Below, piece by piece: positions 25,396 through 36,251 of a DNA stretch of 64,000 bases. Source of the stretch: Chondrosia reniformis (taxonomy: Eukaryota; Porifera; Demospongiae; Chondrillida; Chondrillidae); the NCBI GenBank assembly GCA_947172415.1, contig OX359202.1, positions 1,180,501-1,244,500 on the forward strand. Reading direction: 5' to 3'. The notes under the pieces are model-generated. The model was not told the origin of the DNA and searched no databases. It saw only the letters and a program-made list of their open reading frames with translations. How positions within the stretch are numbered: the first letter of the stretch is position 1; each line of letters begins with the position of its first letter. The position numbers and the translations under genes were made by a program.

Positions 25396-28300
25396 ATGGC
25401 GACCGGTAAGAAGAAGTTTAGTAAAAACAAGAAGAAGAACTGGCGTAAGCATGCCAAAGTGGATGAGATAGAAGAATTTTTAGAAGAGAAAAGATTGGAG
25501 GAACGGATCGGGTGAGTCTTGATTACAATGGTGATTGCTTGTGAGTTTAATAATGTTTGATATAAATTACATTGACCTCTCAAGTTGTATTGTAAGATAA
25601 GTCCCTTTGCTGCGGTTTGCTATTACAAGGATTATTAATTTAATCTATTATTAAAATAATAAGGTGCACGTTTTAATCAAATGACTCATAATTAATTTCT
25701 CAAATCAGGTCTAATGGAATGAGATTTGAACGCTTATGTGTCAGACAAGCCATCCACGTTGCTATGGGCAATACCTACTATTCCATGAATCTTTCCTATC
25801 TACTTTTTGGTGGAAATTATTTCAACAACTAGTAATAGTTCTTTTAAACTAAATAGAAATGTTACTTTGAGAAATGGGAAATAGTAGAAATCACTTACGT
25901 ACCTACATATATATGTAGTAGTAGACTTTTCCACAAGATATCTACCAGACATTATACTTTTCATACAGTCTGATAAACAAACATTATCCATACAGTCAAA
26001 GAAATTGGAATTGAATAGCAATTAGAATTCAGAATATCTTCAGACTGACAAATCAGAAATGCTCCTCCTATGTATGAAAAATCTAAGATACCATTTTCCT
26101 ACATGCTATATGCATATTCTGTAAAAGAGCCTATAGGGGAACTAAACCTGAAGAGAGCTTTTGGATGAAGATACAGGAGTATTTTCTTCCTTGTTTTCCC
26201 TTCTTTCATCTTCTTCTCCACTGGGTTAGACAGCCGTTTCTTGGAATTCCACCCCTCACCAGTGATCCTGGGAGTCCTTGTCTTTTCTTTATCTTGATCT
26301 TCTGTGAATCCTTGGCCTTGGCATGTACATGTGCGGAGAGATTTAGGTACTTTCCCTAGAGGCTTGCGTCCATCTCTTGGATATTAGTAGAAATCCTGGT
26401 TCTCTAACGATAGAATTTACATAAAACTACCAGGAAATTGTGATATACAACTCGGTTTGGCTTCATTAGGTAGCCTATGGATGTCATGAGATACTAGTTA
26501 TAGTTTAAATTGTTTTCTGTGAATAGATTCTTTAGATCTTAATGATGTGTAGCATTCAGTTATGCATCACATACAGTCTTTCCTGTACTAATGACGCATA
26601 CGTATCAATACTAGTACTTACGCATATCAGGTCACTTTCTATATTTGGTAAGCATATCTAAGATGTTTTTGCAATTATCAGTAAAAAATGAAATGATTTA
26701 TTTCCTCAGAAATGCATATATTTATTTACCCATAAATGTAAGTCCATTGTCATCCCGACTCGATTGGCCTCACCATTAATGAGGCAAAAATCTTGGCTAA
26801 CTAAATCCATGCAGCTCCTCTGAATTAACAATAATCTCAATTTTAGTTATTTTTGATTTCAGCTTAAAATTATTTTGATAGACACATTTTAAGATGTAAA
26901 TACATGACCTTATACATAATCTGTGTAGTCTGTACTATTTTAGAAACAATTTGGCTTCATTAAAACTATTACCTAATGTTTTAGCACCTCAGAATATGTC
27001 TGAGACTCAAAAATATTTAGTATCTCCCACTTGTGAACATAACGAGGTATTGTATGACAGCTCAAAGTCTACAGATGGTCGTATTATGGATATTTTATTG
27101 CAATATACTCTATAACCAATCATATGGTACAATGTACGTATATACGTAGATACAAGATTAAAATATTTGTATATGTTTACATAACGTAGTATATAAAAAT
27201 ACAATGGATGCTATTGTATTTGTATACACTTATATACAATCATTATAGACGTTTTGTGCTTAAATCCTTTCAAAGTTAGCGTCTTCATGACAGATTGATT
27301 TTGAGGTGACTCTCTATTGTTCTCATTCACAGAAGGTCATGTAGTCATGTACATATATGTATTTCCCAATAAAAATGGTTTACCTCTTTTGGTCACGCAT
27401 GAAAATCATTTGGTCTTGGAACTCATTGTGATAAAGGATTCCTCAAGACAATATCTGTCTAGTACCAAACCTATGTAGCTGAGCTTCACCTAGTTAGTCA
27501 GTGATATAGGGAAAACACCCTAAGGGCATGCAAATCTGAAGGTTGTCGGTTCCCACAAAATGCACTTATCCTCAGGTTCAAGGTGACCGAATAACCAATG
27601 ATTGGTTCTCCATCATAGATTAACTACATTGGATATGCTAGGTTTAGTTGCCCTATACCATTTGGCCATAGAGGCAGAAGCTACAAGGTGTCCGAAAGGC
27701 TATCCTTCTAAACAGCATCAGATTGAAACTGTCTTGAATGTGTTTGTTTGTACATCTGTTCTCAGAGGTGCTTCATTGGCTGTCTTCTCATCTTTGCTAG
27801 GGGCCCAGCTTCTGAGAAATCAAACGATGATCTCTTTATTATTTCAACAGAGGCTTCGGATGAGGGAGCTGAGAGAATCAGTCGGAAGAATAGACCATCC
27901 AAACCGCTTCGAAGTGAGTTGAACCTTCTGGAGGTGGATGGGAAACAAGGAAAACGAAAGGACTGGATGATGGACAGTTCGGATGAAGACTTACCAATCA
28001 AGAAAACTAGAGGAAGAAGCCGCATTTCAAAGGCATCAATTACAAATAAAACTAACAAAGAAAAAGAATCTAAAATTCAAGATTTGTGGGATAATTCTGA
28101 TGTCACAGCTGATAGCAGTGACTTACCCATTAATAGGAAGCCAAAGGCACGTAAGCTCATAAGACTACAGAGACTGAATAGGATATGCATACATAGGTAT
28201 AGTGTGGTAGTGTGGTGTCCTTTCTTCAGCTGTATCTTGTAGTCAAGATGTATCACTCTATTCAGACTAATGAATTCACAATGTGTGTGGTCAATGGGCT

Positions 28301-31259
28301 CCAATCAATGTGACCCTATTTGTCACATGTTTGTATACATTTCTTAGATAAAGTATTTCAAATATCTGATCTTTTAGATGCCTAACACATTAGCACAGAC
28401 GAGATTAACCAGATTCCCAGTGGTGGAGTTACCAGCCCCTGGGACGTCATATAATCCCTCCCACCAGGATCACCAATCCTTGTTGAGAGAAGCTTTAGAG
28501 CAGGAATTTAGGAGAAAGAAGAAAGAAGAAAAGGTTGAAAGGTGGTACAATGGTCTGGGGAACATGAATCATGTTGAGAGACAGGTATGGATGTCCATTA
28601 CCCCTGCATACCATCTACATACCACTACACCATTTTCCTCGACCTATGTATGTACGTATTCACAATAGGAGGCTGAGAAAGAATATGAAAAGAGTAGACT
28701 TAAATACAACTTTCCTAGACTGGTGCTCCTTAGAGATAGCCACTGATGTTACATTCATCTGATAGAATAGGATATATACGTAGTATACTCCAAAGATGTC
28801 AGATGCTGTAACCTATTTATGTGGGCCACAGTCTTGATAGTATCACTGTTGCTAAGATACTGATGTGATGGTGTTACCTAGCAACAGGAGGTCACTAATG
28901 GTGCCTAGAAACCTTTTCTAATATAACAGTGGTAAAATGTAAACTTATGAAAAACTAGTACACAATTACCAAAGGACTTAGGTATGAGTATCAACAACTA
29001 TACAACACAAATTATGAGTTTATTGATAGTTAATGTACTATATTACATAAAATTGTTACAGTTTAAATATTATATCAATACATTAATCAAGAGTATATAT
29101 ACTATAGTTAGTTAATGTATTAATTAAGATTAATAAATTAATTACAAAAGTTAGTTTCAAAGGTTTGGGAGAATATTGGTCAATTATGGAAAGGTGTTAA
29201 TTGAATTATATAATAACAATGAAAAAAGGTCAAAAGAATCCCGCCAAATGTTCGTATAAATGCTGCGTAGGCTTCAACCTGCGTATATAACACATGTACC
29301 TAGCGCCCTAGGGCGAGGACTCCATATACAACTCAGCGCCGTGGTATATCTTACATAACTATCACATGTAATGGGCCAGGAAACTGAGATAAATTTCATT
29401 GCAAAGCAAGATGTATGCAATGAATGACTTCAGTTATGTTTATTTAAAGATTTCTAAGGTTTTAGTGATTGTAAGGTTTTGTGGCCTGTAGTGATATTCT
29501 TATACAATGCCTGTTTTACATCACTTACATTTCTTAAGTATGTTGTCCCCCATCCAAAACTTGTTAGAATAGCCTATTTATTTCTGTGGGCTAATGTTGT
29601 TTTCTCTCAATGTGAAGTTTTATTGATTTATGTGGAATGAAATTAATGTTTTTCTCTATAAGGCCCATTCAAGTAATTGTAGGGATGGCACTGATTCTAA
29701 TCCCTTTTGTATGAGAAGGGAAAACTGGCTTTATATCACGAGGAGAAGCCAGTTTTCCCTTCTCATAGAAAAGGATATAGTATCACAGATTACAATAGTC
29801 ACATTAATAAGATCATTGCAGAAATAACCAGTTGTATGGTAATACTAAAGGAATTGTATTGGATGTAGGAGACTCTTTTAATGAGTTCTGTTTTGACCTT
29901 TACACTTGTAAAGGTGCTGTCTGAAGGGTTAATCTCATATGAATGGTGTCGTATCATTAAATGGTAAACTTTTCACTTGGGATCAGTTGGGAATGCAAAA
30001 CTAATTATTTGAGAGTGACCTAATGACCTAACATGTGACAGCTATGCATTTGGATCTGCCATATGTTGTACTGTATTGAAGAAACTGATATTTGAATGAT
30101 TGACTGGTTTTGAATGCAATCTTTGCATATTTTCCCATATTCATACATTTTTAGGACACCTGGTTAAAGGAGATTTCTGAGGGTTTATTTGAGGATAACC
30201 CTGGTGAGGAGAGAACTAATTCAGAAGGGGAGGAGTATGTATCTAAGCGACCAGTCAGAGCTGAAGACAGAAAAACTCAAAAACAAAGAAGAAAAGCAAA
30301 GGAACAGAAACTTGAAGTTTGTCTTTATATTTCTCATCTTGTTATCTCCATATTGGTTAACCACAACCATTTATCTCATAGAATTAGACATTATTGTTAT
30401 TTCCATTCATAGAGGGCAAAGTGGAAAAGTGAAAAGGAGAGAAGACAAAGAGAGAATAATATTTATTGTCTAAAAAGTCTGAAAAGACAAATAAGGGAGA
30501 GGGAGACAGTTCTTAAAGCCAAAGCTAATAAGAAACTTGAACAGAAGAAACAGCAGCTGAACCAGCCACTTCGTCTGGGAAGATTAAGGTATTCCTTAGT
30601 GTCCTGTTGACAGACAATACTACTTTTGTGTGGACATTCATTTCAACAAAATATGTTCAACAAGTATTTGATGCTGATGTTTGAAATTATTATCAAAACC
30701 AACTGTGTTATTCTACATATACGTTCGTACACCCTTTCTGACAGATTTGAAGATCCGATGGTTGATTTCAAGTTGACAGAAGAGCTACCTGATTCTCTGA
30801 GGAAATTAAAAGTAAATCAACCTTTTCAAAACACTCAAAGTTATCTAATTTTAATAGTGAATTGTGTAGTGTACACCTCTTCTTTAATTACTTGATCTGT
30901 TTTTTTTTTATAAATATAAATTATTTAAAATTGCAACATTACTTGATTCTGTACATGTTAATTGTTAATTTACATGTAGCCTGAAGGTAGTATTCTACGA
31001 GACAGGTACAAAAGTCTTCAAAAGAGAAATATCTTGGAGCCAAGAAAGAAGACGAGGTATGTACATAATGGAAGGTCTAAGGAAATTAAATTAGGAGCTG
31101 TACCTGTACATTTGCTATTAATTTTCCTCTTCTGTAGACTTCGTAGGAAGTACAAAATCAAATATGTCGAGAAAAGGTCGTACAAGTATGTTTTCCAGAC
31201 GTTTTGCTCAATTATTTATTATCAATTTTTTCTGATTCCTTACACACAGGGAAGATTAA
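25396..31259 (+). CDS. NOP53: Ribosome biogenesis protein NOP53 (GLTSCR2)
   Basis: Nine exons are supported by phase: 25396-25511, 27801-28150, 28394-28584, 30155-30316, 30413-30588, 30745-30811, 30980-31056, 31138-31185 and 31250-31259. They total 1197 nt, 398 residues. The family is recognised from the basic N-terminus followed by EIEEFLEEKRLEERIGG, the central block ELPAPGTSYNPSHQDHQSLL, and the C-terminal blocks LRLGRLRFEDP, EELPDSLRKLKPEGSILRDR and RRKYKIKYVEKR. NOP53 is a nucleolar 60S assembly factor that recruits the exosome-linked helicase MTR4 during 5.8S 3'-end maturation. The protein is lysine- and arginine-rich with a predicted coiled coil in exons 4-5. Introns 1 and 3 are long and contain a dispersed repeat and a hairpin. 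The gene ends 49 bp before a tRNA gene. Confidence 0.93.
26090..26355 (+). repeat. Dispersed repeat family R1, copy in NOP53 intron 1
   Basis: The sequence includes 'gcctatagggg', 'aactaaacct', 'ttggatgaagatacagga', 'cttctccactgggtt' and 'cagtgatcctgggagtcc'. The same ordered blocks occur near 38760-38940, 39250-39325, 42418-42560 and, inverted, 59750-59998. The copies differ from each other by about 10-20% by eye. The family has no visible terminal repeats and no coding frame, so a SINE-like or truncated element is the simplest reading. Confidence 0.75.
29703..29774. repeat. Near-perfect 29-bp inverted repeat, 14-nt loop
   Basis: The left arm 29703-29731 (core atgagaagggaaaactggct) is the reverse complement of the right arm 29746-29774, with one mismatch. 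The loop is tatatcacgaggag. It lies inside NOP53 intron 3 on the transcribed strand, so the pre-mRNA would fold into a long stable stem. It could be a minimal inverted-repeat transposon relic or a small-RNA precursor. Confidence 0.85.
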
Positions 31260-31308
31260 TCAAGAAGTTGCAGTATATATGACACATTTTTACAGTTAAC
31301 ATCGAGCT

Positions 31309-31390
31309 GACGGGGTGGCCGAGTGGTTAAGGCGATGGACTGCTAATCCATTGTGCTCTGCACGCGTGGGTTCGAATCCCACCCCCGTCG
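31309..31390 (+). tRNA. tRNA-Ser (anticodon GCU)
   Basis: An 82-nt type II tRNA folds fully. The acceptor stem pairs gacgggg with ccccgtc, followed by the discriminator g. Box A is tggccgagtggttaa. The anticodon stem atgga/tccat encloses the loop ctgctaa, with anticodon GCT at 31342-31344. A long variable arm follows (tgtgctctgcacgc), then a T-arm gtggg/cccac with ttcgaat as box B. The variable arm and GCU anticodon identify serine (AGC/AGU codons). No intron and no encoded CCA are present, as expected for a nuclear eukaryotic gene. Confidence 0.97.
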
Positions 31391-31391
31391 A

Positions 31392-31399
31392 TTTTTTTT
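31392..31399 (+). terminator. RNA polymerase III terminator
   Basis: A run of eight T residues starts two bases after the tRNA, followed by a second run (tttttt) after one C. This is a strong pol III termination signal. Confidence 0.9.
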
Positions 31400-31438
31400 C
31401 TTTTTTATATATGAATTATTATTATTGTGAAATTATAC

Positions 31439-31444
31439 AATAAA
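31439..31444 (+). promoter_or_regulatory. Likely NOP53 poly(A) signal (AATAAA)
   Basis: This is the first AATAAA I see downstream of the NOP53 stop codon (180 bp after it). If it is used, the tRNA-Ser gene lies inside the NOP53 3' untranslated region in the same orientation. Confidence 0.5.
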
Positions 31445-33409
31445 AGTGGAATTTGCATGCAATAGCTTCTTAATGTTCCTCGTTTACAGAAATAACTGTT
31501 ACTATTAACTTTAGTTTCATTTGTAGAAAGTTAGTATTACAAGGAATAGAAGAATATAGATGTAGTCTTCAAATGAGCATTTCTATATTCATAATTACTT
31601 CCACTCTAGCTAGTATGAAGCATTCTATATATACAAATGATTATGTTACAACAGTATGTATACTTTCACACCTTGTTATGCCTAAACAGTGAGAAGAAAT
31701 AATACATGTATAGGAAAGGCTGAAATGGAAGACTAATATGACTATAATATGATAATAATAATAATATGACAATATTATAGACGTGAGACTGGGAAAGAAA
31801 CAATTACAATAAGATGCCATTTACATATAATTATAATAATCTTCAATTAATCTTGCTTATATGCTAAAACTTGAGGCTACATTTGTGCCATAACTCTTAG
31901 ACATTGTCGGACTGATAATATTAATTGGTTTATAATGACGATGAAACTTGTTATCAACATTCAATGACAACCACTGCATGAACACCTTGCAATTGTTTAT
32001 ACAAGTTGGATACTGTCTTGCTTAACCATATGAAGAATATCCAGTTGGATCATGAATTTTAGACAACTTTATCCATCTTAACAATCTCTTCAAAGTCACT
32101 CCGCTTTTCAAGTGTACATCTTTCTAAAACTGAAAAATATATATTCAGTTAAATTTAAACTTAAAGTCTAGCAATTACAAGTGTTGAAATTACACTTTGA
32201 TCCTGAAGGTATTATATATAACATTGGAGAGAGAAAGCAACTGTACATGTTAAATCATTATAGATTCAGAATTACTTTGCCCACCCGTGTCCCTTGCGCA
32301 ATGAGCACGAATTTGATGAGAACCAGAGTTATCCCTGTCCCAAATTAAATAAATGGTGAAGTCCCCAGACAACTCTATTCATTATAAGCTTTATTCAATG
32401 ACTTTTTGTGAAGAGAATTTGGAAGATTGTGAACTACTGAACTTTTGAACAAGGAAGAGAAGTTAAATAGCAATCTCAAGAATAACAGGTTCCTTTAAAG
32501 GTTTAGAGTGATTGTACTGCATGCTAATGTACTTTCGTGTACATATCTTTATTACAAATCTTTGGGCCTCCATTTGCACCTTCTGCATGACGGCTTGCAT
32601 GCAGGCTCGCGAGGTATATATAGACTATAACCTATTGAGTTTCTTGCTTTACAAGATATGCACAATACATGGCCTGTTCAACTTGTGGTCTTATTGCTCA
32701 ATCCATTTGTATATCCAAAATGGCCGTTGATACTGAAGTTCATTTGCCTTTTTTGAGGAACTTTGGCGTTGTACTTGCCCTAAACTACGCTAATTGTTAG
32801 GTCATCTTGTTTAGAGAATCAGACAAACTATATATACGCTTGAATGAAGTCTATAACGTTTGTTTTAGTTACAATATTATGATTAGCATATTAATCAGCA
32901 TTTTTAAGAATGAGACTGTTCAAAATGTAATTTACACTTCTAGTACAATTGATTATTTGCTGTATTCATCTAATAATTTATAGAAAGAATTGTCAAATGT
33001 CGGTTACCTAGCAACATGTCCAATTAAGAAAGAAGGACTGAATGGTAGGGAATCATTAAAGTTATTGGCTTAACCCATTCAGTTGGGAAAACATAGTGAA
33101 AGAAAATATTGGATCAACAGAAATTTGCATGGAATCAACAGTGAGTATAACAACTGTAATGGACCTGGATTACATGTTTAATAGGACTACTAGATTTAGC
33201 ATGTCTACCAGTCCCTAGTAACTAATAACTCCGAGGTACTGTATTTCAGTTAGGGGAGGTGTGTAGTATATGCTTACCAGGTTCTCTGTACCCTATAGAT
33301 CAGTTTGCCTTGCTATTTGGCTATGTAACTGTACAATCCCTTTGAGCAAGTTTATTATAGTTAATTGGCTTTGCCATTAGTTAGTAGGTAAATTTATAAA
33401 GCTGTTCAA
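31445..33409. other. Intergenic AT-rich region, no gene seen
   Basis: No splice-consistent or family-recognisable coding segment is present on either strand. The DNA is AT-rich, with short simple runs such as (ATA)n near 31755. Confidence 0.55.
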
Positions 33410-33570
33410 AACTTTGCCCCTGTAGTTGCTAATCTTTTCCTGTTTGCCTATGAGTATGAGTTTATGAAAGGACTACTTGTAAGGATAACATCACCCTAGC
33501 TATTAAATTTTCTAATACTTATAGGTATATTGATGACCTTTTATGTATTAACAACAGAACTAATTATAAC
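33410..33570 (+). pseudogene. Broken reverse-transcriptase fragment
   Basis: Frame one reads NFAPVVANLFLFAYEYEF and then, after a one-base shift, frame two reads LAIKFSNTYRYIDDLLCINN. The order 'APxxANLFLFxYEyEFM ... KFsnTyRYIDDLLxiNN' is that of a reverse-transcriptase palm with the YIDD catalytic motif, as found in a family of RT-like genes widespread in invertebrate genomes. Only this core survives. The frameshift near 33480 and the absence of flanking domains make it a dead copy. The exact clade is uncertain. Confidence 0.7.
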
Positions 33571-33986
33571 TACATATGGTTGCTTTTTAAACCACCAAAC
33601 TAATTAGCTGTTGTTGAAGGTCATATTATACGCTTGACTGCCTAAGTTTCTAGAGAATAGGAATACAATATTAAGATTCCAGTTTCAAGGATTCCTGTAT
33701 ATGCTAGCTGCTAGATACAATATTATGATATGCAAGGCTTTCAAAATTGAGATATATATATTGAAACCAATTCTGTGTTTGGATACACCATTTCTAAATA
33801 CTTCATGCAGCTATCTTTATTGGTGTGCCCAAACGATATCAATGTGTAAGGCTAAGTTACTTGTCATTGCCACTCGGTCTGGTTTATCACACAGTCTAGT
33901 TTGTTTTATTACTTTTTGGGGCGCCTTCGCTATAATATTGTTTTCAGAAATTATGCTAACGTATGGCTTCCTGTTCGTAAACTTGT

Positions 33987-33987
33987 A

Positions 33988-34029
<42 letters not shown>

Positions 34030-34040
34030 TATTATTATTT
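33987..34040. repeat. (ATT)n microsatellite, probable LINE tail
   Basis: About 18 ATT/TAT triplets occur with one interruption (tatt-act-att). Read on the minus strand this is an (AAT)n run immediately beyond the 3' side of the LINE relic at 34180-34560, the position expected for the simple-sequence tail of a non-LTR retrotransposon. Confidence 0.85.
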
Positions 34041-34179
34041 AACGTGCCACATGCATAGCACTAGGACAAACTGTCCTATGAGGCACACACCAATATCATG
34101 AAAAATAAATCAGTTCAACAACAAAGCATTAAGTCATCATTCAAAAAGGGTCAACTAAATCGAGCAGTCCACATCCTGA

Positions 34180-34560
34180 AAATCTTAAGGATTGAGTGAT
34201 GCTTGTATCCTTGATCCAGAATGGCAAATAGTTTATCATCATCAGTCATCAAATCAAACCCCAGTGCTACCCGTGACAATGACTGAAAAAGATCCACTCG
34301 TTCATCCTTCCATCTCTTGCACTCCAGCAGCTAATGTTGTACATCTTCCACCTTCCCCAGATCACACTCCCCACATGTTCTCTCCTCTCTCTCTCTCGAG
34401 ATCCCTCCACCTTCCACATTTAATCCTGAGTGGGGCTGTCCCACCCCTGATCATCATCATCATCCGTCTCTTACCCTTATCTGCCACATTTAAACATCAA
34501 GATTCACCACCTTTCTCCTTCAAAAGTTTCAACAAGGCCAACTTGGGTTTCATGGCCAGT
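34180..34560 (-). pseudogene. Non-LTR retrotransposon 3' end relic (CCHC-like cysteine motif)
   Basis: The complement reads GTAPLRIKCGRW, then after a shift ERTCGECDLGKVEDVQH, a stop, then LLECKRWKDERVDLF. The pattern 'C-x2-C ... VE-x2-H-x-L-x2-C' with R-W/Y after it is the C-terminal cysteine/histidine region found after the reverse transcriptase of many Jockey/CR1/I-type LINEs. At least one frameshift and one stop break it. It is followed on the minus strand by the (AAT)n run. Further degenerate LINE sequence may extend to about 35235 but could not be aligned reliably. Confidence 0.55.
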
Positions 34561-35731
34561 TCACCATCCAAACTACCAAACTAATTAACTAGCTGCATGT
34601 TAATTGAGAATTTAAGGTCATTTTACAATCTTATACCACCACTCTTGATTCCAAAAGGGACATCTTATGGTATATATTAAGGCATCAGCCTTTTATATAT
34701 GTCCTTGTGTACAAGTTACCAAATGGTCTCTAATCCAGTTGTTTATAATATATGCATGTGAATGCATACCAAACAACTAGAACTTTTGTTGATACTGGCA
34801 TGTAGATGCATCATCTTTGAATTCAGTCTATAAGGTGTGAATTGGCAGGCCATGTGTTCTACCTTATATGATCTGTATCTACGCAGTAGTTGAGATAGGA
34901 TTTCAATGATTTTCAAGCCTTCACCTTCCACACCATGCATGGACCTTTCCCTATTCTCCACTCTCTATATACTTGCATCCCCACTCCACCCTATGCATGT
35001 CTTACTCCCAAGTAATTCCAAACTCCCGCATCTCCCATGTGCACTCCACCATTGTTTTCTAGCTTCTCCCCTCCCTCCTGCAAAATCTGTTAATACTCAT
35101 CTCGCATCCTTTCCAGCTCCTTCACACTCACGCACGCACATGTACATGGCACTCATGTCTTGTAGCCTCTCCAGCTACTTCACAGCTCAATCCTTGGCTA
35201 CCTCACGCTTCTGCTACCTACCACCTTTCATTTGAGTTACAAGAAAGTCAGATAAAGCATATTTGTACCTGGTGAGTTTGAACTAGGCAGAATTGTTCCT
35301 ATTTATTGTTGTAAAAGGAATTCATTTAGGCAACTATATTAAAACTTTGTATCACAGAAGAGATTTTTTTGTGTCAATCCATTTGTGGATGGATGCATAG
35401 TAGTTAACTTTTCTCTCATGCAGGAGGTATAATTTTAAAATGTCATGCAGGCTTACAAAAACCACTCATCTACTTATGTATAAATTCCTCTTAGCCATTT
35501 TTAAAATTTACCACCATGCAACCATTGTAAGTAATTGAAAAGTACATTTAATTTTGTTTCTATCTATACATATATTTACAATCAATTAAGTACACTACAT
35601 GCAGTGCAAGTTACAAATTATAATATTAATTACAATCAAGTACTACACAGTGCAAATTTACATGTGACTCCAAGGATCATCTCAATTAAGTATATTAAAG
35701 AGTACAAGACTTTGTCATACTTGTCAATGTC
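34561..35731. other. Intergenic, pyrimidine-rich stretch, possible LINE remains
   Basis: The plus strand between 34900 and 35235 is C/T-rich and holds a 109-codon open frame with no recognisable domain. Its complement is purine-rich and might be a decayed part of the adjacent LINE. No gene is supported. Confidence 0.4.
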
Positions 35732-35927
35732 AAACTTAACTATACACATCACTTCTATGTTTGGGTGCATCATGGATATTGACGCTCATCCCAGGAGAGT
35801 TAGTCATGAGAAAAGGAGACATTGGATTTGGATTTTTCCAATTTTCATGGGAAAGTATAACAGTGCATGACTAGAAGTAGGGATCGATGCGCCCAAACAT
35901 AGAAGTGATATGTGTATAGTTAAGTTT
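35732..35927. repeat. Long inverted repeat, ~40-bp arms
   Basis: The left arm 35732-35771 (aaacttaactatacacatca to gggtgcatc) is the reverse complement of the right arm 35886-35927, apart from a 2-nt insertion and one substitution. The interval between the arms is about 115 bp. It lies 240-430 bp upstream of a TATA box. A small inverted-repeat transposon or a long hairpin RNA would both look like this. Confidence 0.88.
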
Positions 35928-36164
35928 CAGTATGCCACTTCTGCAATGTTAGCCTTATCATATGATCACTGTCTTGTTTCGTTACTCTTTCTTAAGTTGA
36001 TTACAGCTGGTAGGATATATATCTCATTGGGCGAAATTGGGCTATGGGATCTAAGCCATACAAGAATGTATAATAATTTATTTTGCCCATCTATATATAA
36101 TACTGTGCAGTAACCATGTATATATAGAATTACTGATACATATAGCTTCTTCAACAGCGCTGCC

Positions 36165-36173
36165 TATAAAAGG
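36165..36173 (+). promoter_or_regulatory. TATA box (TATAAAAGG)
   Basis: A consensus TATA element stands 79 bp upstream of the ATG at 36252, which would place a start site near 36195 and give a short 5' leader. The AT-rich background makes TATA-like words common, but the exact TATAAAAGG followed by GC-containing sequence is distinctive. Confidence 0.65.
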
Positions 36174-36251
36174 CATGCAGACCACTTCACGGTCGCTGCA
36201 ATTCTCTGACAACAATACGTAGTCAGTTGTGAGGGTGAAGTATTGGTTAGA

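Noticed and set aside
28669-28762. Possible extra NOP53 exon (EAEKEYEKSRLKY)
   Set aside because: It has an acceptor but no donor before its stop codon. Joining exons 28394-28584 and 30155-30316 directly keeps phase and matches the family better.
34192-34584. Plus-strand 130-codon frame rich in Pro/His/Ser
   Set aside because: It is the antisense of the LINE C-terminal relic, whose minus-strand reading has a recognisable cysteine motif.
34906-35235. Plus-strand 109-codon frame (LASPLHPMHVLLP)
   Set aside because: Low-complexity C/T-rich DNA, no domain or splice partner; possibly antisense of LINE remains.
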